From Intoshia linei (lineage: Eukaryota; Orthonectida; Rhopaluridae), in NCBI GenBank assembly GCA_001642005.1, contig LWCA01000151.1:1-47028 (forward strand): a stretch of DNA of 47,028 bases, read 5' to 3'. A program made the translations under genes and the position numbers. A model generated the notes under the pieces. That model saw only the letters and a program-made list of their open reading frames with translations, was not told where the DNA came from and made no database searches. This document shows positions 11,678 to 23,500 of this stretch, piece after piece. Within the stretch, counting starts at the first letter, position 1, and each line of letters begins with the position of its first letter.

Positions 11678-11716
11678 TTCGATTGCTTTTAAGATTGAAC
11701 AATTATTGTCTATAAT

Positions 11717-11944
11717 GAGGGTAGCCATTGTCCAACCTACGGTCAGCGAACTCATTTCATCCGACCCACACATTTTTTTTTAAATTTTTTTATATTTAGA
11801 TTTTATTTTTATTCCATTTTTATTTTTTTAATCCAGTCATTTTACTAAATACTAACAGTGGGTAGTAAATTTTTAATGTGTCTGCCCGCTAAATTATTTA
11901 AATCTATCACCGGCCCGGTACCATCATAGTGTTTTCCACCCTGG
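11717..11944 (+). mobile_element. hAT-type MITE
   Basis: The ends GAGGGTAGCCATTGTCCAAC and (inverted) CCAGGGTGGAAAACACTATG are flanked by TCTATAAT and TTTATAAT (7 of 8 match). Confidence 0.5.
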
Positions 11945-12316
11945 TTTATAATTCAGTAAAAAATCGCCCCTCAGTAGAGTTTTTAGTTGTTTGTACGAAA
12001 TACATAACAGTCAAGTTAGTAAATTATAATTATAATTTATTATCAATATTTAAATAATTACATCTTCAGTTTTAATACTGCAAATTAATAAAAAGCTGAT
12101 ACATAAGATTAGTAACATGAAATGCATTTCACAATATTTATAATATCGTTTCAGAAAAGATATATTCAATTTGAAATATACAAATCAATGTTAATACTTT
12201 TTCTATTTATCTCAATTTTACATGGTAATTTATTGATTTTAATTTTATTACATTTTTAACGAATTTTTTTGATTTTCTTGGAAAATTTAGTTTAAATATA
12301 CCAGTAGTATTTTTAT

Positions 12317-12571
12317 CAGTGATGGCAAGACTTTTCAGTTGGTATGTCAAAATTTTTTTGCTGTTTATTTTTTTGGTTGCGTCACGCAACTTGCGTGTCA
12401 TTTTTAAATGATAAATAATTTTAGGTATGTATACTTTTCTATTATTACACACTTTTGAATTAATTTTTCTACACCATATTGAAAATTTCAAATAAGCTTT
12501 TTACCAGCTTGTCAGACAGAATTTCTGTGCGTGTCACCAGTGACACGCGTGTGTTATTTTTCCCATCACTG
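12317..12571 (+). mobile_element. hAT-type MITE
   Basis: It begins CAGTGATGGCAAGAC and ends in the inverted copy TTTTTCCCATCACTG, the classic CAGTGATGGG-type hAT terminus. The subterminal motifs GCGTCACGCAACTTGCGTG and GTGTCACCAGTGACACGCGT are inverted-repeat rich. No target duplication could be matched. Confidence 0.6.
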
Positions 12572-12747
12572 GTCTAGAGCGTCCAAAATGTTGTAGAGTA
12601 GGGTTACTCTATTTTGTATATTTTGAAAGATAAAAAAGACAGAAAATGAACTTGGTTTAATTTGCTGTGGATTGACATAAATATCTTACATTTTGATGGA
12701 AAAAAGCTACCGCATCTTTTTAGTTAAAGTTTGTATTTTATTATTTA

Positions 12748-13361
12748 CTAGGTTGACTTTTATCTACTACGTACAAACAGCACCTAGCTCTGCCAAAGGA
12801 AGACTTTTTTAATTCTACCAAAAAAATAAATTCAGATGTCCATAAGAATATTTAACTTAAAAATGCTTATATTCATTATTATCAATCCTTTTAAAAGAGT
12901 GGTTCCAAACTTTTTTAATTTCATTTTTTAAAAAAAATTAATCTGAGGTTTTGATTGTGAAAATGAAATTTTATGAGGTTGTCAATTAGGATTATACAGT
13001 AAGTTTGTACTTTACTGTATGATTTTAAGAACTCCCAGAAAATTTTATTTTATTTTGTATAAAATTTGGGTATTTTAATTTTTATAAAAAAAAGCGGAAT
13101 TCAGGGTTTTGGCCGTGAAGATATAAGTTTTTGAAATTGAAAATTATCATAATGTTGATGATTTTAAAATCTTGATCAGATTGTTATTTAATTGTATATT
13201 TTTTTAATTCTAGGACTAATAGAATTTTAAAAAAGGATAGATGGCGTTTTTAACAATGAAGGACTCATTTCTGAGATTGAAATGTATTTTACTTTCACCC
13301 CAGAAAAAATGTGGAATTGTTAAAATTTTATTACTCATAGTTATTGAAATAAACAATCAAA
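12748..13361 (-). mobile_element. Helitron-like element, 3' end intact
   Basis: The minus-strand 3' end reads ..AGCTAGGTGCTGTTTGTACG..AAGTCAACCTAG|T at 12748, so hairpin and CTAG|T are present. The 5' end is truncated at about 13361, inside the conserved GTTTATTTCAATAACTA block. Confidence 0.55.
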
Positions 13362-13842
13362 AACTATAAAAAAATCAGACAAATCTACCCGTGACTGTGT
13401 CAAAATTCTACAATGTTTTAACAACAGTGTAGAATAATATATTTTTGTTATTTTTTTAATCAGTATAATTAGTGTCATTTTATCTATGACATATCTGAAT
13501 ATTAGGAAAAATGGAATAAAATTTAGATAACAAATGTTAAGGAAACGGAAAAGGTAAAGAAGCGGAATTTTTTCCAACCAAAATGAAAAATATTTACATC
13601 ATTCTACAGTAAATTAAATGGGTATTATCTACTCGTGTCTTTTTTACATTTTAAAAAAAGTCAATAATGGAATAGCCTTACTGTGCTCGGCTGTAGTGTA
13701 TATGATTGGATTTATGAAAATAAGGGGCCATTATTTTCATATTTATCATGATTAGCAAAAGGTACATTATAATTCTGTTTAAATTTGTCAAAAACCAAGA
13801 AAAAACGCAAATGTAACATTTACTATATATGCAAACATGATA
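13362..13842. other. intergenic, nothing recognised
   Basis: AT-rich DNA downstream of the ApeC gene. A stretch at 13560-13500 on the minus strand looks weakly signal-peptide-like but has no supported start or phase. Confidence 0.4.
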
Positions 13843-15442
13843 TTAATGGTATGGTCGTGAAAAATCATCCGCTTTATAAAATTCTTCATTACCGACTGCT
13901 TCCGTATATTGATCATTAGGTACATAATAATTGTTTTGATCGTAAGTATGTGCGTTTCCATTGTTTGGTACTTGTTGATGATTAGAAATGAAATAAATTT
14001 GTTTCTCTGGAATATAATCGGTTCCTGTAGAGTGTCTCGGATCCGGAAGCGTTTTATCATTTGATTTTAAAAAAGGGAACCATTTTTTTTTGTCACCATA
14101 TTTATAGAGAAAAAAACCAACCAAGGTTATCATGATTAAAATTGATAATATCATAAATATTATTATAACGACTAATCGATTCGATCTTTCTTTATTTTCT
14201 AAATATAGTATATATAATAGTTTATTGTTTGTTACAATATGTATATATTAAATTATTTACTTTGCAAAATTTCGTACTTTAATTTTTTGTAATAACAAAA
14301 TGATAATTTTACAAAAAATGGACCATCTTTCTGCCACTTTGTTATAGCTGGTGTAACGTTTCCTCTAATGTAAAATGTATTTAAATAAACACTTGTAGCC
14401 CATGTAATTGACTCAACTTGTTTAGACATGTCTTTAACATTTGGACATTCATTATTTCCCTGTTTTATTAGATAGAATGGTTTTTCTATTGGTAAGATCA
14501 TTTTGTACAATTTTCGCAATGTATCCTTACGACAACAAAAAGAATATACTGTATTTTGATTGTATTCTCCACTGGGTAGAAATCCTAAGATAATAAATAA
14601 GTGGATTTGGCATTTACCAAATCAGGGTCAGTCAAAATTTACCAGCTTTCGAATTTCCATTTATAAATATCCAATTTGGATCATCAAATTTTACGTCACT
14701 TTGCGAGAAGCTTTTGGGGCATTTAGAATGTTCAAATATACAATATGCACCTAATGTTAATGGAAATAAATAGAATTGACGTTTTTGTTTAACTAGGTAG
14801 TATCTCCAGTCACTATCACCATTCTAGATATACTTACCGTACCCGAGGCCCTTTGGCAAAAATCGACAACATTTTTGTAAAACTTCATTTCCCCGAAATT
14901 TTAAATTAAAATTTTGAATATTGAAACTATTTTGTGTAGCAATTTAAATTTAATTCCTGAACTGTGGAAGGGTGGCTAGGGAATATCGAATTACTCATCG
15001 TTTGCGATTTTTTTGACCTCGAGTATAGTAGATTTGACTGTGATCACCATGAACACGTAGGAAATTAAATAATTGATAAAATTACCTGATGGCCAAATAT
15101 TTCCTCTACTTTTATAGTTGATGACTAATTTTGATTTTGTACAAAAAGATAATTTAATTGATTTAGTTCCAATTTTATTTTTGAAATTTGAATTTGGAGC
15201 TTGAGAGTTCCCCAAATTCGTCCGGTGTATACGATATCCTTACATTAATATTTATAAAAAAAGGTATATAAGCCTACCAACTTTCCAATTAGTGATACCT
15301 CCAGGGCATCCACTTTTCGGCATTAGTAAGGTATACGTTCCATCTGGCCATTCTACATCTATTAATTAATATACTGTTTTTTAATTTTACCTTTTCCATA
15401 TAAACTTGATGATAAGTGCAAACTCAACAAAATTAAATACAT
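13843..15442 (-). CDS. ApeC-domain type I membrane protein
   Basis: ApeC (apextrin C-terminal) proteins occur mainly in aquatic invertebrates; amphioxus members bind peptidoglycan. Exons: 15391-15442, 15278-15358, 15086-15238, 14643-14750, 14531-14584, 14261-14485 and 13843-14198; all phases fit, giving 342 aa. Signal peptide: MYLILLSLHLSSSLYG. The ApeC core follows: WPDGTYTLLMPKSGCPGGIT (about residue 21), KLSFCTKSK, IWPSGAYCIFEHSKCPKSFS, FLPSGEYNQNTVYSFCC, then KPFYLIKQGNNECPNVKDMS and KLSFCYYKK, the usual CC and CYY ends of the two subdomains. One transmembrane helix (VVIIIFMILSILIMITLVGF) is followed by a ~78-aa cytoplasmic tail rich in N, Q, Y, D and E. Introns are 32-62 bp, except intron 3 (335 bp), which hosts a family-B MITE. 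A surface recognition or adhesion role is inferred. Confidence 0.85.
14825..15045 (+). repeat. family-B MITE copy in intron 3 of the ApeC gene
   Basis: It contains the family signature TACCGTACCCGAGGCC near the left and the inverse GACCTCGAGTATAGTAG near the right, as at 22029-22308 and 29035-29300. It accounts for this intron being far longer than its neighbours. Confidence 0.55.
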
Positions 15443-16421
15443 CTAGTTATTTTATGTTAGTACGTATGTTTTAGTGTGAAATATTTCATAAGTATGCAAA
15501 TATTTACGTATCGATTATATTAAAACTATATATTTTGAATAGTGTCATGTTTTTCAATGTATTATTAAAGGTTATAATTTATAATCTTACGGTAGTTATA
15601 TTTTTTTAATTAGATTCGTTTTCATTTGGAAAAGTTTGATTAGTTTAATAAATCTGATGTGCACATCATTACGTTTGTATAGTACAATTGTAAATTGTAA
15701 TTATAATTAGTACATTATATATTATATATATTAATATCATATACAGTATATTATACGGTACAACATTTTGACACTTTTTAAAAAGTTTTGGCTAACTTTT
15801 AATATTTTGAAAGAGTGAATTGAAAAAATCATATTATAAAAATTACAAAGTAAATTGACGCATGGAAATATTTACTGAAATAGGGACACATAAGAATTAC
15901 TTAAAAACTATTTAAATTTTTTTTTTTATATTTGCTTTACAATTATTTTAGATGTAAAAACATTTTTGAATTATATTTAAACAATTAAAATATAATGACA
16001 ATGTAAATAATGATTTAGATTTCAAATCTCCAATAAAAAATCAAAAGTTTTCCTAAAAAAAACTTTTTTTAATAGTTTCGGGATAAAATTTTAACAGGTT
16101 TATTAACGAATGAAGGTGCTTAATGTAACCAAATTATGTAACTTTTTAACGAGTAAATTTTATTCTATTTAAGTTTTAATAAATATTCAGCAGAATACAT
16201 TCTTCATATTTCATCCTCAATGAAGTACTTTATGATGGAGTCATTTTTTCTCTTTTAAATAATATCATTTTATTTTAACTAATTATGAGTGAAATGTCTA
16301 TGTAAAATTTAATTTAATATTTTGGTTGTCAAATTAAAAAAATCTATCCTCAGTTGAGCTAGCTTCTGTTTGTACGACGTACAAACCCGTCAAGCAGCTT
16401 GACTTAAACTACTAAATATAT
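15443..16421. other. intergenic, 5' flank of the ApeC gene
   Basis: No exon is supported. At about 16343-16410 there is a Helitron-family hairpin remnant (CTGTTTGTACGACGTACAAAC) next to the hAT element that follows. Confidence 0.45.
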
Positions 16422-17017
16422 CAGGGGTCGGTAACCTTTTACATCTGGTGGGCCCCGTTTTTGGAAATTTAAACATGATACATTTAAATTTTAACTGAAC
16501 ATAAACGGTTTTACACAGTTTGTCAATTTATTAGGCAGATTACTAAAATTGATGTAATAAACTTTAGGAATGATGAAAACTTAACTTTTTTTTGTACGAC
16601 TTTTTAGATAAAGTACGAATTTGGAACAGTGACAAAAGTCGTACTTCTGGTCGCACTAATTTAGACGTACTTTTTCAAGTAACAGACTTATTGGCCAAAG
16701 AAAAGACAACTCTTGAAATATGCAAAGTTCTAAAACGCGACCATCGAACAATTAAAAAATTGGCTTATTACCCATCAAAAAAAAATAATAGGTCAAATAG
16801 TGTCATAAATAGGTCATATAGTATATTCAACAAAATAAAATCCAGGGCAAACTAAAAATTAAGTATAAAAATGATTATAATGAGCCAATTAAATTAGAAA
16901 ATGTTTAAAACGGTGTTTAAATTTTGAAAAATTTAAAAATAAGTAAGTTACATATGTACTCAAAGGGCCACCAAAATTATTAAAATGTATGCTGTGGACC
17001 ACTGATTGCCGACCCCT
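16422..17017 (+). mobile_element. hAT-family element carrying a transposase-like fragment
   Basis: The ends CAGGGGTCGGTAACCTTTTA and (inverted) AGGGGTCGGCAATCAGTGGT are flanked by AAATATAT and AATTATAT (7 of 8 match). Both outer arms match 1421-1728 in inverted orientation. The central ~300 bp (about 16510-16815) is absent from that shorter copy and contains the reading frame 16592-16855. Confidence 0.7.
16592..16855 (+). pseudogene. transposase N-terminal helix-turn-helix fragment (Tc1/mariner-like)
   Basis: The frame encodes FQVTDLLAKEKTTLEICKVL followed by KRDHRTIKKL. The phrase DHRTIKK with a preceding helix resembles the DNA-binding part of Tc1/mariner-type transposases. No catalytic DDE region follows; the frame runs into the element's right arm. 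There is no ATG at the head of the frame, and a splice-acceptor-like CTTTTTAG lies at about 16608. It is a remnant, notable for sitting inside hAT-type ends. Confidence 0.45.
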
Positions 17018-17561
17018 AATTATATAAACGTTGTAGAATTACTACATACCAGATTTCTCCAACATAGTCCAATTGTTGTTCTGAAAGGTTCAGAATAAAG
17101 CAGAAACCGCTTCACGAACTTTACAAATGCCTTCAATAACAATCACTGAAAAGCAGACTTTTAATCCTTCAAACATGCATTTCGGAGAGTGTCGAATCTT
17201 ACTTCTAGTTATGTATGTATCTCATATATACATTGTATGACTAATACTTATTGATGAAGTATGTATAATATACATATAGCAGAAGTATACTTCATTACAA
17301 CTCTGTACATTGTACAGTAAACTTTACAACCGAAGTTCCGATTCGTAGACTCTAATTTTGATAATATGAAGCGATTCATGCTTATTACCGATTTTTTATT
17401 AAATTAATAAGCCTTTTGGAGGCTGAAATTATTAATTTATATCATATATATTATATTATCATTGGTAATGCCACAATATCATTAATGTTTATATTCTCTT
17501 AGTAAAATTCTTCATTATTACTTCTATAGTGATATCATCAACATTTAAAAAAATATAGATA
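17018..17561. other. intergenic, 5' flank of NPHP1
   Basis: No gene is supported. The minus strand at about 17150-17045 has broken protein-like stretches (for example VIVIEGICKVREAVSALF) that may be old transposon coding sequence. Confidence 0.35.
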
Positions 17562-20500
17562 ATGTCTGATAAACAATCAGTTTCAAAAAAATCTACGCGT
17601 AAATATTCCCAACACTCATATACGTCGGGGAAAAGCGATAAATCAGAAAAAATGAAGTCTGTTGAAACGTAATATTTATACTAACTCATTCAAATTGAAT
17701 TACATATATGAAACATATACTATTACTACCTGAATATTGTAAACCTATATATTTATATACATTGTATATAAATATACGAATCACATTACTGTCTCAATTA
17801 GTTAAATTTAATGATTAATGATTAAAATTACACAATGACAGTTACATCAATTTACATTTGTATAAATAATTTAATTTTAATTAATCTAAAATTTAAATTT
17901 AGAGGCTCTAATCAATCCAAAATTGTAAACAACTCTGAAAAAAAAACTGGAAATAGTGGTAAAGTTAAAATAAAGTAATGTACATTAGATAAAAGTCCAT
18001 TACAGTCAAAAAAGTTTTAAAATTTAAAAAAATTTTAATGTCAATCCGTATTATATATATATATATAGAATTACATATTGTAAATTTTTTGGTAATTATA
18101 GATTACTAGGTTGATTGTACATTTTTATTTATTAATTAAATTTAAAGGGGATGAAAAAGTTGATAAATCTATTTCAAAAAAGAGAAAAATGAGCGTAACA
18201 AGTTTGGCCAGTGATAAGGAGAAAATAGAAATTCCATACACCAAAAACACTTCAGAAAGTGATCATCAAGGTAGATACAAATGCATAAAATTTAATTAAA
18301 TTGACATTGTAAATTTGAATTATAGCATAGAGGAGGGTGTAAGCTATTTAAGATATAAAGACTAATTTAAATCAATTAAAATTGAAAATATACATAAAGT
18401 GTAAATAGATCATACACGTAGCAAGTCCCTCGGTCCACCTAGTTACTGTTTTGTACAAAACACAAAGCCGAACCTACTATTCTCGAAGTCAATAAAAAAA
18501 TACACATACTAAAAAAATAGCAAACGGTGGGAATCCACATAACTCCACCTATCCAAGACCGTGCACGGGTATGGACTTCAGTTTAAATTTAATAATGAGC
18601 ACTTATGATATGAATTTTACATGATATGTACTTTTTAATATTTGAATTAACAAAAATGAGAACCCATTTATACAAATTTACAAAAATTCGAGAAAGGATT
18701 TCGGTTATGGTAGGTTTGACTATATCAAAAAATACTAGATCGTTTTTTATACATTAATAATTTCACAATAGTACCCCAATCTGTCCTAAAATCAACTGAA
18801 AATCCAAATGAATCTAAAAAAATTGAAAAGTTGCAAAGTGAAAGTAAATTTGATAATTAATATTAATTAACAAATAATGATGATAAAAACTATCAGTAAA
18901 TGAAACTTAAATCTCAATTATACAAACTTACAAACCTAGAGACTGAAACTGAAACTGAAACTGAAACTGAAACAGAAACAGAATCTGAAACTGCATCGAT
19001 ATATGGAACCGAAACCGAAATTGACTCAGAAACGGGAACAGGGTCAACTAGTGATAGTTCAAAATCTTCAAAATTATCAAACTCCGAATCAACAAAAACC
19101 AAAAAATCTTATGATGTTAACCAAGAAACTGAAACGGACCAAAATAATCATGATCTGTCCAGCATAGAATCTGTAGCTAAACCAATGGGGGTATTAATTC
19201 ATCATATCATAATTGCATTATACAGTGAACGTTCTTATTATCAGGGATTGGTTAATTGATTCATTAATAAAAATTATTGAAAACAAAACCAATTAAGGGA
19301 TTTTGAAAAATTATTTTTTAATTAATTAAAAATAGTCAATAATATTGTTATAATTTGCTACAAATTATGTTTAATTGTTTAAAAAATGGTCATGCGTTAA
19401 TAATTAATAGGCAATCGTGGTTAACTAATGTCGGGCGAACATTTAATTGAGCTATATATTTTTAGAGCGATAAATCCTAGACTCTAGGATAGCGTTTTTC
19501 ATATGTACTATCTAGAATACTAAGGCCTGGCACAATAGTGCGTATCAGAAAATTTTATGTGTTCCCACTGGGCACTGCCCAGCGTTAAATTGAAAACGAG
19601 CTATTACCATTTCACAAAATGTCAGTTACATCAGATTTGTTTTGTTAAATATGCTGCTTTTCCTTGCAAAATCTTATGATATAGTTAAGATTTTCAGTAA
19701 GCACCTAAAAATATTAAAATTTTATTATTTTTTTTATTTTTACTGTGCGCAAAATTTTTAAATTGCTTCCAAGTGCGTTTCAATAGAAAAACGGTTTAGA
19801 AACACTGCTCTAGGAATTATAGTAATCATTATATTGATTTTTGGACTAAAATTTTGTGGGTTTTTCCAAGTATCTTTTTTACCCAATATTAAAAATAATT
19901 AATGGACTAAATTTATAGTGTTTAATAAAATGAACGTTTAATAATTATCACAAATAATATAATTTTAGAAAATTCAAATTGAAAGAAAAATCACTACAGC
20001 TGGATTAGAGTAATTTACTTTTGCAATACATTTATATCAGCCTTTCACAAATAATAATCAATGAAATATGACATGACCTGTAAAAAATATTACCAAAAAT
20101 TTTTTTATTACTTTGTATTACCGACTTGTGTAAAAACCCTACATGAACAAATATTTTAACATTAATCGGCGAAAATTATTTTTATAAAATAGGATTTACA
20201 AGTTTCAAACTTTGAACCCAGTACATCAGATCTTCCTGCATTGTATATGCAATGCATATATGTATACATTGTATATTATACAACGTACATGTCCCGTAGG
20301 ATGTATAATTTAAAATATAAATTAAACTTAGAAACAAACATTGGAGAAAAATAAAAAACTTGGTTCGAAAAGTAATTTCATTGAAATAAATAATTAAGTT
20401 TATCATTAGAATGAACTACAAGGTACAATTCCGATAGGTCATTGTGCATCAATATTGATAAAATATTATAATAATGGTAGTTACATTCATTGAAATGATT

Positions 20501-23500
20501 AAAATTTTAATATAGAAAATTATTCTTATTCTCATTACTTAAAGTCCAAGTTTTCACCATCGGGAATTTATTTTAACGATTTAAAATTCGATTTGAAAAA
20601 AGAAAAAGTAATTTTTACCAAATTTATAAAATTTAATCCAATATCCAATGTATGTATTTTTAATTTATTAGATTAAACAAATACCCACTAAAATTGAGCG
20701 TATACTACAAATTCAATGTGCTCGTCAAATGCAAGCTTTTCAAAATGGTAAATCATTAACCGTCTATGAAATATAGTAGGTTTATGCAATCTGGGCTAAT
20801 TACATAATTTTCAAGATTCCAAGACGCTATAAAAAAAAATTTTGTGTGTCCCTCTGTGTAATACATTCTGTAACCATTTAAATAGAAAACTGAGTTATTT
20901 AGAAACATTTAATTTAATTTAATGGAATATACCTATTAAATATAACTTATTTCATAATATAATAAGTCTACGCAGATACAAATTATAATTTAAAACCTAA
21001 TATACCAATAGTTTCTACCAGTTTCGAATCTACCCTACCCGATACCCCTCTTCGGAGTCTCATCGAATTTTTTGTAAAATAATGACCTCATTTTTACAAT
21101 TTTTACATTTATTTTAAAAAATTAATATTCTTAAAAATCATAACTACAGAAGTTTGTATGTTAAATTTTAAAATATCAACTCAAAAGTCTTAGAGAGGTT
21201 GTTAGGGGCTATAATATAACTATATGACACTATGCATTGAATAATTTATGAAATTATGAATATATGAATTGATATGAATTATGAATGGGAATATATTATG
21301 AATTTTTTTAGATGCCTATTTTTATTTTCGGGTGGTCTCTAGCTAAATAGGTTCTACTATGGTTTCTACTGTTCTTATCAGAAAAAAATATCAGATGCTT
21401 TAACGTTCAATCAAAAATTATTTTTAACCCTCGATTAAAAAATCTCCGTAATTACAACCACATTACATTTAAATTTTTAATGAGATGAACCCTACGTTTT
21501 ATACTTTGGAATTCTTGAATCTTTGAACTTGTAATAAATTATTTTTATTTTAATTCTAAATTTTTAGATAAAGCATCAAGTTCATTTGCTTTTGTGGCAC
21601 TAATTAAATCCGATCAAGTATATAAATATTCAAGATATTTTGTTATTAGCTTCGTTTCATTATTACCAAAAACTAGATTTTTTCCTTAAGGGTTAGTAAA
21701 ACTGGAAATTTTTCCTAAAGGCTTATTAAAACTAGATTTTTCCCTTAAAGATTGGTAAATTTTGATTTTTAATAAAATGGTTTGTAGACACCAATTTTTA
21801 TATTTTACTTTTTATAATTTAAATTTAAATTTACATTTTTCATTTTATTTATAGATAATCAGCAATGTAATATCTTTGGTTCCACTAAAAAACGAAAAAA
21901 ATAATAAAATTTGGAATTTTCCTACTAAAGTAAGATAATTAATATTATTATTATAATACATATAAAACGTATTTTGTGCGACGAATAGGAAAAATATTTT
22001 TAAAGTTGCTCTTATTCCCTCATAATCACTGCTGAACCTACCGTACCACGAGACTTCTCTTAGGAGGCCTCGACAAAATGTTGATAAAAATGGCCTCAAT
22101 TCCAAATTGAGTATTAAAACAAATATATTCTTGAATATCATAAGTTATGATTCATAAATATTTAGTGTATTAAATTTAAAATGTCAATCAAAGACCCTTG
22201 AAGGAATGGCTAGAGGTATAAGGTCATATGACGTAATGCGTCGGTTGCAAAAAAAATTTATGCAGTCTATTTTTCATTTTCGAGAGCCTCAAGCTTGGTA
22301 TGTTCAGCTCTCCAGTCATATCCTATTTTATTTTTAACCGATAAAATTGATCACTCATTATCTGAGATAAGCTACATCGTACAGGTATCGTACATTCTCC
22401 GTAATATTGCGATCCAAACTATCATTAAATAAATTAATTTTTAATAACTTAATTTGCCATAATTAAACGATGACTCAAACTGTAGCTATTAATTATATCC
22501 AATATCAATTATTGTATTTATAAAAAATTTTTGGAAATATTCAACTTTTAATGTTTAAAATAATTGGTTGTTTTCGTATTTTTTATATTTTTATTTCTTA
22601 TTTTCCTATTTATGTCTTTTTTTCAGCATACGGGCCATATCCCAGGATTTCATAAATTTTTAAACCGTTAATTTAAAGTTATGTAAATATTTTTCATCCA
22701 TTCCTATCATGCTGATTTTATTTTATATCATGGTTAAAATTTTAATAAACATTCTTAAATTTTAATGATTTATATTTTATTAAATTAGTATACCGATGAT
22801 GTGAGTTCCAAATCATTTGGAGAAGTTTATATAAGATGTGATCAAGTCGAAAGCAATATTGGCGTTCTCATTGAATTTTGTATGTCAATCAAAAACGAAT
22901 CGGTAAATTTTTCATTTAATTTCATTTTAACTACAATTAATTGTACTGTTAAATACTAATGTTTTTAACATGATTGCTTTTATTTATTCCTTTATTGGAC
23001 CATTGCAATTTGCACCAGAACTAAACTTAGAACTTAACGTAATACCCACTTGCTGGTACCGTGAAATTAATTTTTCAGAGATTTACCAATATATATTTTT
23101 TCTTCAGTTTACTAAAAATTATTTCGGTCCTTAAAAATCTTAATTAAAAACTTAGATACGGTATAAAAAGTTTGATTTTTAATTTGAAAATTTAAATATA
23201 TAAAAAATTTCATTTTCTTTGAAATATCAAAAAATGAATAACATCACGATTTTCGGTTTAAAGTTTCACTTTCCCTACATTGATTAAAATTTAGGTTAAT
23301 TATTTAAAAATAATTGAATCTAAAAAACCACCTATATATAATAGTATAAAAAAAATTTATAATTTATTGTAAGTTTCCTAAAAATATTTAAATGAATATA
23401 ATACATAAAAGAACAATAGAGTATGTAAATTAAATTTCAATTTCAGGAACTATGCGTTGTTAGTTGCGGATATGCCTATCTACCATTATTTGAAAAGTCT

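Noticed and set aside
12207-12491. Minus-strand 94-codon basic frame
   Set aside because: Most of it lies inside the hAT MITE 12317-12571, and it has no transposase motif.
18914-19102. Minus-strand Val-Ser repeat protein
   Set aside because: Antisense shadow of the Thr-Glu coding repeat in the plus-strand exon.
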